A stretch of 64,000 bases of DNA from an uncultured Pelagibacteraceae bacterium (GTDB taxonomy: Bacteria > Pseudomonadota > Alphaproteobacteria > Pelagibacterales > Pelagibacteraceae). The notes beneath the pieces were generated by a model. That model ran no database searches, was not told the DNA's origin, and saw only the letters and a program-made list of their open reading frames with translations. Shown one piece after another: positions 1-8,729 of this stretch. The number at the start of each line of letters is the position of its first letter. Within the stretch, counting starts at the first letter, position 1. The DNA lies in the NCBI GenBank assembly GCA_902612605.1, contig CACMDY010000004.1, positions 1 through 64,000 on the forward strand, written 5' to 3'. A program made the position numbers and the translations under genes.

Positions 1-1
1 T

Positions 2-91
2 TGTCATTTAAATAATTATGGAATGCATTTGATATCAAAAGAAATTATAAAAAAATTTGAATTAGAATTTAAAGAATTTATTAAATATTAA
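2..91 (+). CDS. 3' end of an SGNH/GDSL-type hydrolase (partial)
   Basis: The window opens inside a reading frame that gives 29 residues and a TAA stop. It contains the stretch HLNNYGMHLIS, which resembles the last conserved block of SGNH/GDSL hydrolases, where a catalytic His is followed by Leu-Asn and a Gly (H-L-N-x-x-G). This block normally lies 15-25 residues from the C-terminus, as here. The stop overlaps the stop of the convergent gene that follows by four bases. Only the tail is visible, so the substrate and any N-terminal membrane anchor are unknown. The family call rests on one short motif. Confidence 0.45.
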   Translation, partial: CHLNNYGMHLISKEIIKKFELEFKEFIKY

Positions 92-990
92 TAATTATTT
101 TTTAATATTCTAACTATCTCATCAGCTACAATTTTATGCCCTTTTTTATTATAATGAACACTTTCATCATAAAAGAATTCATCACTATTTAATGTATTAT
201 TTAAAAAATAAATTTTTTTTAATTTAATACTTAGTTTATCTTTGATATGTCTATTTAGATTTGTATTGAAGTTTTTATCATTTTTTTCATTGCTCAGTAA
301 TACAAATACTTTTTTTTCTTTATTTTTATTTTTTATTTCCTCTGCCAATATATCAATTGAGTAATTAATTAATTTAATTTTATCTTCTTCACGCTGATTA
401 CTATCATCATATTTAGATATGTGATTATTAACATCATACTTGGTAGCTATAAAACTTATTGCTTCAGTGATTGCTGGAAAAATAAATGATTTTTTGTTTA
501 GGTAAAAATGTGCTGTTTTTGAATTTGAATATTCTCTATAGAAATCTCCAGGTGGAAATAAATAAATAAATATTTCAGCATCTTGGAATCTTTCATCAAA
601 CTTAGACCTCATTACGATATTTTTTACTCCATATGCATTGACACCTGCATTGCCACATATGAAATCTGACAATTCTTCACATACCTTGTGAGCAAAAGTA
701 TCTTTATCGTCAATATAGCTTCCACCATAAGTGACGCTGTCTCCTAGAAAAACTATTTTCTTCTTTTTGCTCATTTTCCAATTATAAATTAATCTTAAAC
801 CAGACTCATTTATAGTAACTTTAGAATTTGAAAACCGATTTTTAGATTGATTATTTTTTGGAGCGTAACCGTATAAAACATTTGAGTCATATCTAACAGG
901 ATCTCCTAATCCAATTTTTTTTAGGTACAATTCAGTAACAAATAAAGCTATAAAAGAAAATAATGCTAGAAAAAAAAAATATACTTTCAT
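88..990 (-). CDS. membrane-anchored SGNH/GDSL-family hydrolase-like protein
   Basis: This 300-residue protein starts with a hydrophobic segment (about residues 4-22) that would act as a membrane anchor or uncleaved signal. SGNH blocks follow: GDS within KIVFLGDSVTYGG (about residues 79-91, nucleophile Ser), a Gly/Asn block GNAGVNAYG (about 112-120), and near the C-terminus DESVHYNKKGH, with the Asp-x-x-His of the catalytic dyad. Family members include esterases and O-acetyltransferase partners acting on glycans outside the cytoplasm. Its place in a polysaccharide island suggests acyl decoration or removal, which is inference. It is divergent from the next gene (25 bp between starts). Confidence 0.7.
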   Translation of the reverse strand: MKVYFFFLALFSFIALFVTELYLKKIGLGDPVRYDSNVLYGYAPKNNQSKNRFSNSKVTINESGLRLIYNWKMSKKKKIVFLGDSVTYGGSYIDDKDTFAHKVCEELSDFICGNAGVNAYGVKNIVMRSKFDERFQDAEIFIYLFPPGDFYREYSNSKTAHFYLNKKSFIFPAITEAISFIATKYDVNNHISKYDDSNQREEDKIKLINYSIDILAEEIKNKNKEKKVFVLLSNEKNDKNFNTNLNRHIKDKLSIKLKKIYFLNNTLNSDEFFYDESVHYNKKGHKIVADEIVRILKNNY

Positions 991-1015
991 TTAATTTTAT
1001 AAATATTTCTAAATA

Positions 1016-2080
1016 ATGCTTTTGACCTTTTTCGAATTACTAATAATTTTTATTTTTGTATTTTTTTTGAATTATATACTTAAAAATAAAAAAATACTTC
1101 TAGATAATCCTGCTCATAGTAGTCATAAATTAAAAATAAATATTGGCACACCATTATCTGGTGGTTTGCTACTATTTTTTGCTATAATTTATTCCTATAT
1201 ACTTAGTTACATTTCTATATCTTTCGTTATTCTATCCTTATTAATATTAACCTTAGGTTTAGCAGCTGATTTAAAAAGAAATTTCTCAATCAAAATCAGA
1301 TTGATATTACAAATTTTTATATTGATATTTTTTATTTTTATTAATGAACTGAATATTCCAACTTTACGTTCTGAATTTTTAGATTTAATTTTACTTAATA
1401 CATATTTTAATCAAATCTTTGTATTATTTTGCCTTATAACTCTATTAAATGGTTTAAATTTTATAGATGGTGTAAACGGTCTATCTTCAGGTTATTTTTT
1501 AACAATTAATATATTTATTTATTTACTTATATCGAAACTTCCAAATGTTTCAGAAAATGTAATAAATTTTAATATCTTTATTACTAAAGTTTATTTAATA
1601 TTTTTTTTATTTAATATTTTTGGTAAATGTTTTTTTGGAGATAATGGAATATATATATCTTTAGTTATTAACTCTTACATCCTTTTAAATTTATTTAATT
1701 CAAATTATATTCAACTAAGTCCCTACTTTGTTGCATCTATTTTATGGTATCCTGCTTTTGAAAACTTGTTTTCGATTCTTAGGAGACTAAAATATAATAA
1801 AAAATTAATTTCACCCGATAATCAACATTTACATTATTTGCTAATGAATAAGTTAAAAAATATTAATTTTCTCAAAGGGATAAAAAAAAGTTTTATAAAT
1901 TCTTTAACTGGGATAGTGATTAATTTAATCTTAATTCCAGGTTTCGTCTTTTCTTTATACTTTTACAATAATTCATTTTATCTTCTTATAAATATTTGTG
2001 TTTATATAGTTTTGTATATTTCTTCTTACATGTTTCTTTATAAAAAAAATCTAAATATAAATGAAAATTTTAATATATAG
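1016..2080 (+). CDS. WecA/MraY-family undecaprenyl-phosphate sugar-1-phosphate transferase
   Basis: A polytopic membrane protein of 354 residues with about ten hydrophobic segments. It carries the signatures of the MraY/WecA family: DNPAHSSHK near residue 30, then GTPLSGG, the Asp-containing loop NFIDGVNGLSSG (about residues 148-159), FFGDNG (about 206-211) with the catalytic-type Asp, and DNQHLHYLL in the HxH-containing last cytoplasmic loop. The family transfers a sugar-1-phosphate from a UDP-sugar to undecaprenyl phosphate at the inner membrane, starting O-antigen or capsule unit synthesis. Which sugar is used cannot be told. It overlaps the next gene by 20 bp, so the two are probably co-translated. 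Confidence 0.85.
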   Translation: MLLTFFELLIIFIFVFFLNYILKNKKILLDNPAHSSHKLKINIGTPLSGGLLLFFAIIYSYILSYISISFVILSLLILTLGLAADLKRNFSIKIRLILQIFILIFFIFINELNIPTLRSEFLDLILLNTYFNQIFVLFCLITLLNGLNFIDGVNGLSSGYFLTINIFIYLLISKLPNVSENVINFNIFITKVYLIFFLFNIFGKCFFGDNGIYISLVINSYILLNLFNSNYIQLSPYFVASILWYPAFENLFSILRRLKYNKKLISPDNQHLHYLLMNKLKNINFLKGIKKSFINSLTGIVINLILIPGFVFSLYFYNNSFYLLINICVYIVLYISSYMFLYKKNLNINENFNI

Positions 2081-3890
2081 TTTATTTATTTGTAATTTAT
2101 TAACAATTTATTTTTATTCAATTTCTCAAAGTGTAAGTAAATTTTTTAAAATTGAATTAAATTCATATACTAAAATTATATTAGGTTATTCCGTCAATAT
2201 TTTATTAATATCCTTTATCTATTTCACATTTAAATTTAAGAATATTTTTCTCTACTGTATATTGTCTCTTCTATGTTTATTAATTTTTTTTAATGCTAAA
2301 AATTATTTTGATAATTTTTTTAATAAAAAAATAAATTTATTTCTTAACTTATCAATCATTATTATTTCGCTACCAGCTATAATATATGGAGAACAATTTT
2401 ATATCTTTCGAGGAAATTATTGGGATAGCTCACATTATTTAAATTCAGCACTCTTATTTAATTATTTTAGCTACAATGAAATTCTAAACCTTACTAATCC
2501 ATTATTTTTTGATGAATTAAATACAATGAAGGTAGTTGTTACTGGAAGACCAATGATTAATTACATTTTATCAATCTTTTTAAATTTAGATCTCTCAATT
2601 TTTTATTTATACTATTTACTCAAAACTTTTATAACTGTTTTAATATTTTTATCTTTAGTAGACTTTACTAATTATATCATTGGGAAAAAAAATATAGATA
2701 CGTATTTTGTTTCTTTTGTATTTATTTTTTCTTTTTTTAATTTATATGTTTTCGAGATTGATGCCTTATCTCATTACGCATCTATACCAATTTTATTGAG
2801 TACAATGAAATATATTTTATTATTATTTAATAATTTAAATAATAAACAAAATTATTATTTCTTAGCAATATTGTTATCGTCATTATTTATTATTTATCCT
2901 GAAATAATAATTGTTCCAGCACTATTTTTTATGATTATTTTTTTTGATAGTTTTAAAGTTATTACTAAAAATAATATATTTTCTTTATTTATTTTACTAG
3001 CACTATGTCTAATCCTCACTTTACCAACATACTCTATTACATATAAGTTTTTGTTCTCAAATCAGTTGTCTCAAGCGACAAGACAAAGTGATTGGTGGGG
3101 ATATTTTGGGAGTTTTATTTTTGGAAAAGATAACCTAGTTCTGAATATTGATTTTGTTAATCAATTAAAAGAATCTCTAAGCAAAGACTTTAATTTGACT
3201 AATATAATAAATTTTATTCATAATGAACATTTTAAACAAAAGTTCTATTTTATTTATTTAAATATATTTCCATCGCTATTTGGACTTTACTATCTAGTTC
3301 CTGGGCAAATTGAAAGTAAAGTATATTTTGTAATTTACACAATTTTAATTATTGTAATATACTTATACCTTTCTAAAATTATAATTAAAAATTCAATTTA
3401 TTTTTTAAAAAAAAATAAAACAAAAAAAAAATTTTTATTCACTATTATAATAACATTTTTATTTATCGGATTTTTATTTATCAAAGGGAATTATTGGACA
3501 ATTATCAAATTGTATACATATTTATTTCCATTTGTATTTATTTTTTTTGCTTACAACTTTGAAACACATAAATTTAATAATTTCTATTTAATTCTAATAT
3601 CACTTTTTTTCGTTTACAAATTTTCAACATTTAATTCAGGTATAGGAAGATATGACAGCTTTCCATCTATAATTAATCCAATTTTAAAAAAAAATATAAA
3701 TTGGAGTCATAAATATGAAGAACTTAAAAATTGCGATAAAATTTATCTTAAAAATGATAATTATATTATGAAAACTTATTTGAATTTAAAAAAAATAGAC
3801 TTAGACTTAGATAATAAATACGATAAAAATAGAAAAAAAAATTGTAAAGTAAATTTAAATAACAAAAAATTTAATATAGTTTATGAATAA
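2061..3890 (+). CDS. large multi-pass membrane protein, possible GT-C-type glycosyltransferase
   Basis: This 609-residue protein has roughly a dozen hydrophobic segments and a short hydrophilic Lys/Asn-rich tail (about residues 540-609). After the first few membrane segments an extracytoplasmic-looking loop carries acidic residues (NYWDSSHYLNSALL, about 118-131) and a later GRPMINYILS. That layout is seen in GT-C glycosyltransferases, which use lipid-linked sugars in the periplasm. I do not see a diagnostic motif that fixes the family. Four bases separate it from the downstream GtrB-like gene, whose product would make exactly such a lipid-linked sugar donor. The pair may add a side sugar to the glycan. 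Confidence 0.5.
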   Translation: MKILIYSLFICNLLTIYFYSISQSVSKFFKIELNSYTKIILGYSVNILLISFIYFTFKFKNIFLYCILSLLCLLIFFNAKNYFDNFFNKKINLFLNLSIIIISLPAIIYGEQFYIFRGNYWDSSHYLNSALLFNYFSYNEILNLTNPLFFDELNTMKVVVTGRPMINYILSIFLNLDLSIFYLYYLLKTFITVLIFLSLVDFTNYIIGKKNIDTYFVSFVFIFSFFNLYVFEIDALSHYASIPILLSTMKYILLLFNNLNNKQNYYFLAILLSSLFIIYPEIIIVPALFFMIIFFDSFKVITKNNIFSLFILLALCLILTLPTYSITYKFLFSNQLSQATRQSDWWGYFGSFIFGKDNLVLNIDFVNQLKESLSKDFNLTNIINFIHNEHFKQKFYFIYLNIFPSLFGLYYLVPGQIESKVYFVIYTILIIVIYLYLSKIIIKNSIYFLKKNKTKKKFLFTIIITFLFIGFLFIKGNYWTIIKLYTYLFPFVFIFFAYNFETHKFNNFYLILISLFFVYKFSTFNSGIGRYDSFPSIINPILKKNINWSHKYEELKNCDKIYLKNDNYIMKTYLNLKKIDLDLDNKYDKNRKKNCKVNLNNKKFNIVYE

Positions 3891-3893
3891 AAT

Positions 3894-4829
3894 ATGACGA
3901 AATTATCAATAATAGTGCCTGTATATAATGAGGAATACAATATCAAACCATTTTTGAATAGAGTTGAGCTTGTTCTATCTAAAATTACTTCTGACTACGA
4001 GATAATTTTTGCGTTAGATCCATCTGAAGATAGAACTGAGGAAATAATCCGAGAGGAAATTAAAAGAAATAAAAATATAAAACTTATCACTTTTTCTAGA
4101 AGATTTGGACAACCATCAGCAACTATAGCTGGCTTGCATTATAGCAAAGGGGATTATTGTGTGGTGATAGATGTAGATCTTCAGGACCCACCAGAATTAA
4201 TATTAGAGATGTTCAATAAATTAAATTCAGATGAAAATTACGATGTTGTATTGGCAAAAAGAAAAAATCGTGCCGGAGAAACAGCTATTAAAAAAATGGT
4301 CTCTTCATTTGGATATTATTTAATAAACAAATTAACTGATATAAAAATTCCTAGAGATACTGGTGATTTTAGAATTATGAGAAAAAAAATCGTTGATGAG
4401 TTAAAAAAACTTAATGAAACACATGGTTTTTTAAGAGGATTAATATCTTTTATTGGTTACAAGCAAACTTTTGTTGAGTACAATAGAGAAGAGAGAAATA
4501 GCGGATTGGGCAAGTATAATAGATTATTTGGTTCTCTTAAAATAGGTTTAAATGGTTTATTTAGTTTTACATCAAAACCTTTATTACTTTTATCAACTTT
4601 AGGATTTATTTTTTCATTTTTTAGTTTTCTTATTGGATTATGGTATTTAGTTCAAAAAATTATTGGAGTAAACTTAACTCCAGGATTGCCAACTATAGTC
4701 TTGGTAGTAACTTTTTTTTCTGGCATTCAACTATTAGGAATCGGTTTATTAGGTGAATACATAAGTAGAATATATGACGAAGTTAAAAGAAGACCTCAAT
4801 ATATAATTGACAAAAAAATAAATTTTTAA
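3894..4829 (+). CDS. GtrB/DPM1-like polyprenyl-phosphate glycosyltransferase (GT2)
   Basis: A 311-residue GT2 enzyme. The catalytic domain (residues 1-220) opens with LSIIVPVYNEE, has a DVDLQDPPEL motif (about 92-101) holding the metal-binding acidic residues, and a TGDFR motif near 155. Two C-terminal transmembrane helices (about 228-300) end in GEYISRIYDEVKRRPQY, typical of the GtrB/ArnC/YkcC group. These enzymes load a sugar from UDP- or GDP-sugar onto a polyprenyl phosphate at the cytoplasmic face of the inner membrane. The neighbouring large membrane protein could be the acceptor-side transferase. The sugar is not predictable. Confidence 0.88.
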   Translation: MTKLSIIVPVYNEEYNIKPFLNRVELVLSKITSDYEIIFALDPSEDRTEEIIREEIKRNKNIKLITFSRRFGQPSATIAGLHYSKGDYCVVIDVDLQDPPELILEMFNKLNSDENYDVVLAKRKNRAGETAIKKMVSSFGYYLINKLTDIKIPRDTGDFRIMRKKIVDELKKLNETHGFLRGLISFIGYKQTFVEYNREERNSGLGKYNRLFGSLKIGLNGLFSFTSKPLLLLSTLGFIFSFFSFLIGLWYLVQKIIGVNLTPGLPTIVLVVTFFSGIQLLGIGLLGEYISRIYDEVKRRPQYIIDKKINF

Positions 4830-4838
4830 ATAATTTAT

Positions 4839-5567
4839 ATGCTTCTCATAAACAACAATGTTAAAAAAAAATTCCCAAAAAAAATAAAAAAACTTTCTTT
4901 AAAACAAAAAAAAATTAGTGATGATTTCATGAAGTATTGGCATTCGGTTTTACATAATAATTATAGTATTGTTGATAAATTTAATCATGAATATGTAGTA
5001 AATAGTAGACCAAAAAATTTTAAAAACGTTTTAGAAATTGGTGCAGGCGATGGAGAACATTTGCGTTATGAAAAATTAAGCAAAAAAAAATTACAAAATT
5101 ATTTTGCTTTGGATATTAGGCAAAATATGCTCTCAAAATTAAACAAGGAGTTTAAAGGGGTTAATTCTTATAAAGGAGACTGCCAAAAAAAAACATCATT
5201 TAAATCAAATTTTTTTGATAGAGTAATAGCTATTCATGTATTGGAGCATCTTCCAAATTTACCCAAAGCACTTTCGGAGATTAATAGAGTTATAAAAAAA
5301 AATGGTGTTTTTCAAATAGTAATACCTTGCGAAGGTAGTTTGGCATATTCAATTGCAAGAAAAATTTCTGCTGAGAGAATATTTAAAAAAAGATATAAGA
5401 TGAGCTATAAGTGGTTTATTGAGAGAGAGCATTTGAATGTCCCGGGTGAAATTTTCGAAGAACTTGATAAATTTTTTAAGATTCTTTCGGTAAGCTATTT
5501 TCCATTACACATTATTCCTTTAGAATTTTGTAACTTGTGTATAGGATTAAATTTAAAGAAAAAATAA
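4839..5567 (+). CDS. class I SAM-dependent methyltransferase
   Basis: A 242-residue Rossmann-fold methyltransferase with a very basic, Lys-rich first 25 residues. Motif I is VLEIGAGDGEHL (about 65-76). An acidic residue ends the next strand in YFALDIRQNML, and the Methyltransf_11-type HVLEHLPNLPKAL block (about 131-143) is followed by INRVIKKNG. It lies 9 bp after the GtrB-like gene and ends one base before the epimerase start, so it belongs to the same transcription unit. It probably methylates a sugar, nucleotide sugar or lipid intermediate, but the substrate cannot be read from the sequence. Confidence 0.8.
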   Translation: MLLINNNVKKKFPKKIKKLSLKQKKISDDFMKYWHSVLHNNYSIVDKFNHEYVVNSRPKNFKNVLEIGAGDGEHLRYEKLSKKKLQNYFALDIRQNMLSKLNKEFKGVNSYKGDCQKKTSFKSNFFDRVIAIHVLEHLPNLPKALSEINRVIKKNGVFQIVIPCEGSLAYSIARKISAERIFKKRYKMSYKWFIEREHLNVPGEIFEELDKFFKILSVSYFPLHIIPLEFCNLCIGLNLKKK

Positions 5568-5568
5568 C

Positions 5569-6543
5569 TTGAAAAAATTAAAAAAAAAAAAAGTAATTGT
5601 TACTGGCTGTGCAGGTTTTATTGGTAGCAATTTGGTAGACAGATTGCTAAATAAAAATTTCCAGGTTATTGGTATAGATAATTTGTCAACAGGCCAAAAA
5701 AAATTTATTCAAAAACCTCTAAAAAATAAAAACTTTAAATTTATAAAGATGGACTTAATTAATTCTAAGAAGTTGAATAAATTATCAAGTAATGTTGAAA
5801 TGGTTTTTCATTTTGCAGCTAACGCCGATGTTAGATTTGGGTATTTGCAACCAAAAAAGGATTTAAGAGAAAATACTATAGTAACGTCAAATGTTTTAGA
5901 ATTTATGAGAAAAAAAAAAATAAAAAAAATAATTTTTTGTTCAACTGGTTCAATTTACGGTGAAGCAAAAAATATTCCCACAGCAGAGGACGAAAATTTC
6001 CCCATTCAAACATCTTTATACGGTGCATCAAAATTAGCTGGAGAGTCTTTGATCCAAGCATATTGCAATGCTTACAATATACAAGCTTGGATTTTCAGAT
6101 TTGTTTCTATTTTAGGTGAAAGATATATTCATGGACATGTTTTCGATTTTTGTAATCAGCTTTTTAAAAATAACAGTAAACTAAGAGTTTTGGGTAACGG
6201 ATTTCAAAAAAAATCTTATTTACATGTGGAGGATTGTATAAATGCAATTTTTACTGCTTTAAAAAAATCAAGAGGAACAATTAATATCTTTAATTTAGGT
6301 ACTGAAGAATTTATTACAGTAAGACAATCAATTAAAATTTTATGTAAAAAACTAAATGTTAAACCCAAAATTTCTTATGCAGGAGGCAGAAGAGGATGGA
6401 TTGGCGATAATCCATTTATTTTTCTTAAAATAGATAAAATAAAAAGTTTAGGCTGGAAACCAAAATATTCAATTAAAAAAAGTTTAGAACTTACAATAAG
6501 TTATTTATCAAAAAATAAATGGGTCTTCAAAAAAAGAAAATGA
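5569..6543 (+). CDS. NAD-dependent epimerase/dehydratase (extended SDR, GalE-like)
   Basis: This 324-residue protein starts at a TTG one base after the upstream stop. The NAD-binding loop is GCAGFIGSN (about residues 13-21). CSTGSIYG carries the catalytic-type Ser/Thr region, and YGASKLAGE has the YxxxK pair (about 148-152). The family interconverts or dehydrates nucleotide sugars in the cytoplasm. A run of 13 A lies in codons 4-8. The stop overlaps the start of the next gene (ATGA), which ties it to the dehydrogenase-SDR fusion and the heptose genes. Specificity (UDP- or GDP-sugar; 4-epimerase or other) is not clear. Confidence 0.85.
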   Translation: MKKLKKKKVIVTGCAGFIGSNLVDRLLNKNFQVIGIDNLSTGQKKFIQKPLKNKNFKFIKMDLINSKKLNKLSSNVEMVFHFAANADVRFGYLQPKKDLRENTIVTSNVLEFMRKKKIKKIIFCSTGSIYGEAKNIPTAEDENFPIQTSLYGASKLAGESLIQAYCNAYNIQAWIFRFVSILGERYIHGHVFDFCNQLFKNNSKLRVLGNGFQKKSYLHVEDCINAIFTALKKSRGTINIFNLGTEEFITVRQSIKILCKKLNVKPKISYAGGRRGWIGDNPFIFLKIDKIKSLGWKPKYSIKKSLELTISYLSKNKWVFKKRK

Positions 6544-8729
6544 AAATATTTGTTCAGGGTTTATGGCATTGTGGAACTGTTATATCAGCATCATTAGCAT
6601 ATTTAAATCATGACGTCTTAGCTTTTGATGAAAATAAAAAAACAATAAATAACTTAAAAAAAAATAAAACTCCGATTTATGAGCCAGGATTAAATTTAAT
6701 TTTAAATGATAATATAAAAAAAAATAAAATTAATTTTACAAATAATTTAAATAAAGTAAATTTTGCTAACATAATCTGGATAACTTATGATACTCCAGTA
6801 AATTCTGATGACAAAGCTGAAATTTCTAAGATTACTGATAGGATTAAAGAGACATTAAAAAAAGCAAAAAGTGGAAAGTTTATTATAGTTTCATCCCAAC
6901 TTCCTGTAGGAACCATAAAGCAATTAGAAATATATTCAGAAAAAATTTTAAAAAAAAAATTTTATTTTCTTTGTTGCCCAGAAAATCTTCGACTTGGTAG
7001 CGCCTTAAAGTCATTTATTAACTCAGAAAGAATTATTATAGGCTACAGACATGAATTAGTTAGAAAAAAATTAACTGGGCTTTTTAATTCAATATCGAAA
7101 AATTTATTATGGATGAAAACTGAATCTGCTGAAATGACCAAACATGCAATTAATTCTTACCTTGCAAGTTCAATCTCCTTTATAAATGAAATTGCTTTAA
7201 TTTCAGAGCAAACAAATGCAAATGCTTATGAGGTTGAGGAAGGATTGCGTTCGGAACCAAGAATTGGAAGAAATGCATTTATTTCACCTGGAGCTCCTTT
7301 TTCAGGTGGCACATTAGGAAGAGATTTAAATTATCTAAATGATATTTCTCGAAGGCTAAAAATTAAAACTAATTTAATAAATTCAATAAATGTGAGCAAT
7401 AAAAACCATAAAAACTGGGTTTTTGGAAAGTTAGATCAGATAATTAAAAAAAATAAGATAAACAAAGTATGTTTATGGGGTCTAACATATACGAATAATA
7501 CAGATACATTAAGAAGATCCTATCCAATCGAAATTGCAAAATGGTTAAAAGATAAGAAGATTGATACTTTTGCATATGATCCAAAAATTAAATCTTTTCC
7601 TTTAGAAATAAAAAAAATATTTAAAATAAATAAGACGATTTTTTCAAATTTAAAAAAAATAGATATTTTAATTATAAATAATAAATCAGAAGAATTTTTA
7701 AAAGTTTCAGCAAAAAAAATAAAAAATCTAAATAAAAAATTAATTATTATTGACCCAAATTATTATTGCAAACAATTTGATAAAAATTTCGATAATTATA
7801 TCTACGTAGGGAAAAATTTTATAAAACCAAATATAGTTAATAAAAAAAATGATTTAAATTTTAATTTTCAAAATAAAGTTGTGATTATCACTGGTGCCAG
7901 TAAAGGATATGGATTTAATATTTCAAAAAAATTTTTAATAAAAGGAGCAAATATAGTGATTTGTTCAAGAAATTTAAAAGATATTAAAACTGCATATTCA
8001 AAATTAGTTAAAATCAAGAAAAAAAATCAGAAGATTTTGTATTTTGCAAGCGATGTTTCTAAAATTACAGATGTAAAAAATTTAATAAGTCAAACAATAA
8101 AAAAATTCAAAAAAATTGATATTTTAATTAATAATGCAGGTATTTATGGTCCAAAAGGAAAAATTGAAAAAATTAATTTGGATGAATTTGTAAAAACAAT
8201 TAATATTAATCTATTGGGATCCATATATCTTTGTAAAGAAATAATTCCACATTTAAAAAAAAATAAGCAAGGAAAAATAATACAACTTTCAGGTGGAGGT
8301 GCAGCAAGTCCACTACCATTCATTAGTGCATACGCTGCTTCTAAAGCTGCAATTGTAAGATTTGTGGAAAATCTATCAGTTGAGTTAAAAAGTGATAAAA
8401 TTGATATAAATGCAGTAGCTCCCGGTCCATTAAATACAGGGATGCTAGACGAAGTAATAAAATCAGGTCCAAAAGTTGTTGGAAAATCATTTTATCAAAA
8501 ATCTTTACTGCAAAAAAAAAATGGTGGCACTCCATTTAATAAAGTAGATGATTTAATATTATTTTTGGCTTCAGACTATAGCAATGGGATAAGTGGTAAG
8601 TTGATAAGTGCATTATGGGATAAATGGAGTGACTGGGTAAAATATAAAAAATTATTAAATTCTAGTGATATGTATACCCTAAGGAGAGTTACAGCATCAG
8701 ACAAAGGATATGATTGGGGAGATAAATGA
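6540..8729 (+). CDS. fusion of a nucleotide-sugar dehydrogenase-like module (no catalytic Cys) and a short-chain dehydrogenase
   Basis: A 729-residue two-module enzyme. I start it at the ATG that overlaps the upstream stop (ATGA), not at an in-frame start 21 bp earlier. Residues 1-415 follow the UDP-glucose/GDP-mannose dehydrogenase plan: IYEPGL, PENLR with the conserved Glu, a Lys/Asn helix MTKHAINSYL, RIGRNAFISPG, and a C-terminal NTDTLRRSYP block. Two hallmark sites are changed. The nucleotide loop reads GLWHCG instead of GxGxxG, and the active-site GGxC is GGT (Thr258, codon at 7311-7313), so the thiol needed for the second oxidation is absent. Residues about 443-720 are a classical SDR: TGASKGYG, NNAG, Ser584, and Tyr598/Lys602 in YAASK. 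The gene overlaps the next by four bases. Function is unknown; modification of a nucleotide-linked sugar is inferred. Confidence 0.85.
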   Translation: MKIFVQGLWHCGTVISASLAYLNHDVLAFDENKKTINNLKKNKTPIYEPGLNLILNDNIKKNKINFTNNLNKVNFANIIWITYDTPVNSDDKAEISKITDRIKETLKKAKSGKFIIVSSQLPVGTIKQLEIYSEKILKKKFYFLCCPENLRLGSALKSFINSERIIIGYRHELVRKKLTGLFNSISKNLLWMKTESAEMTKHAINSYLASSISFINEIALISEQTNANAYEVEEGLRSEPRIGRNAFISPGAPFSGGTLGRDLNYLNDISRRLKIKTNLINSINVSNKNHKNWVFGKLDQIIKKNKINKVCLWGLTYTNNTDTLRRSYPIEIAKWLKDKKIDTFAYDPKIKSFPLEIKKIFKINKTIFSNLKKIDILIINNKSEEFLKVSAKKIKNLNKKLIIIDPNYYCKQFDKNFDNYIYVGKNFIKPNIVNKKNDLNFNFQNKVVIITGASKGYGFNISKKFLIKGANIVICSRNLKDIKTAYSKLVKIKKKNQKILYFASDVSKITDVKNLISQTIKKFKKIDILINNAGIYGPKGKIEKINLDEFVKTININLLGSIYLCKEIIPHLKKNKQGKIIQLSGGGAASPLPFISAYAASKAAIVRFVENLSVELKSDKIDINAVAPGPLNTGMLDEVIKSGPKVVGKSFYQKSLLQKKNGGTPFNKVDDLILFLASDYSNGISGKLISALWDKWSDWVKYKKLLNSSDMYTLRRVTASDKGYDWGDK

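Noticed and set aside
6519..6539. Upstream start for the dehydrogenase-SDR fusion (seven extra residues MGLQKKK)
   Set aside because: The ATG at 6540 overlaps the upstream stop as ATGA, as in most genes of this operon, and gives a normal N-terminus directly before the first Rossmann strand.
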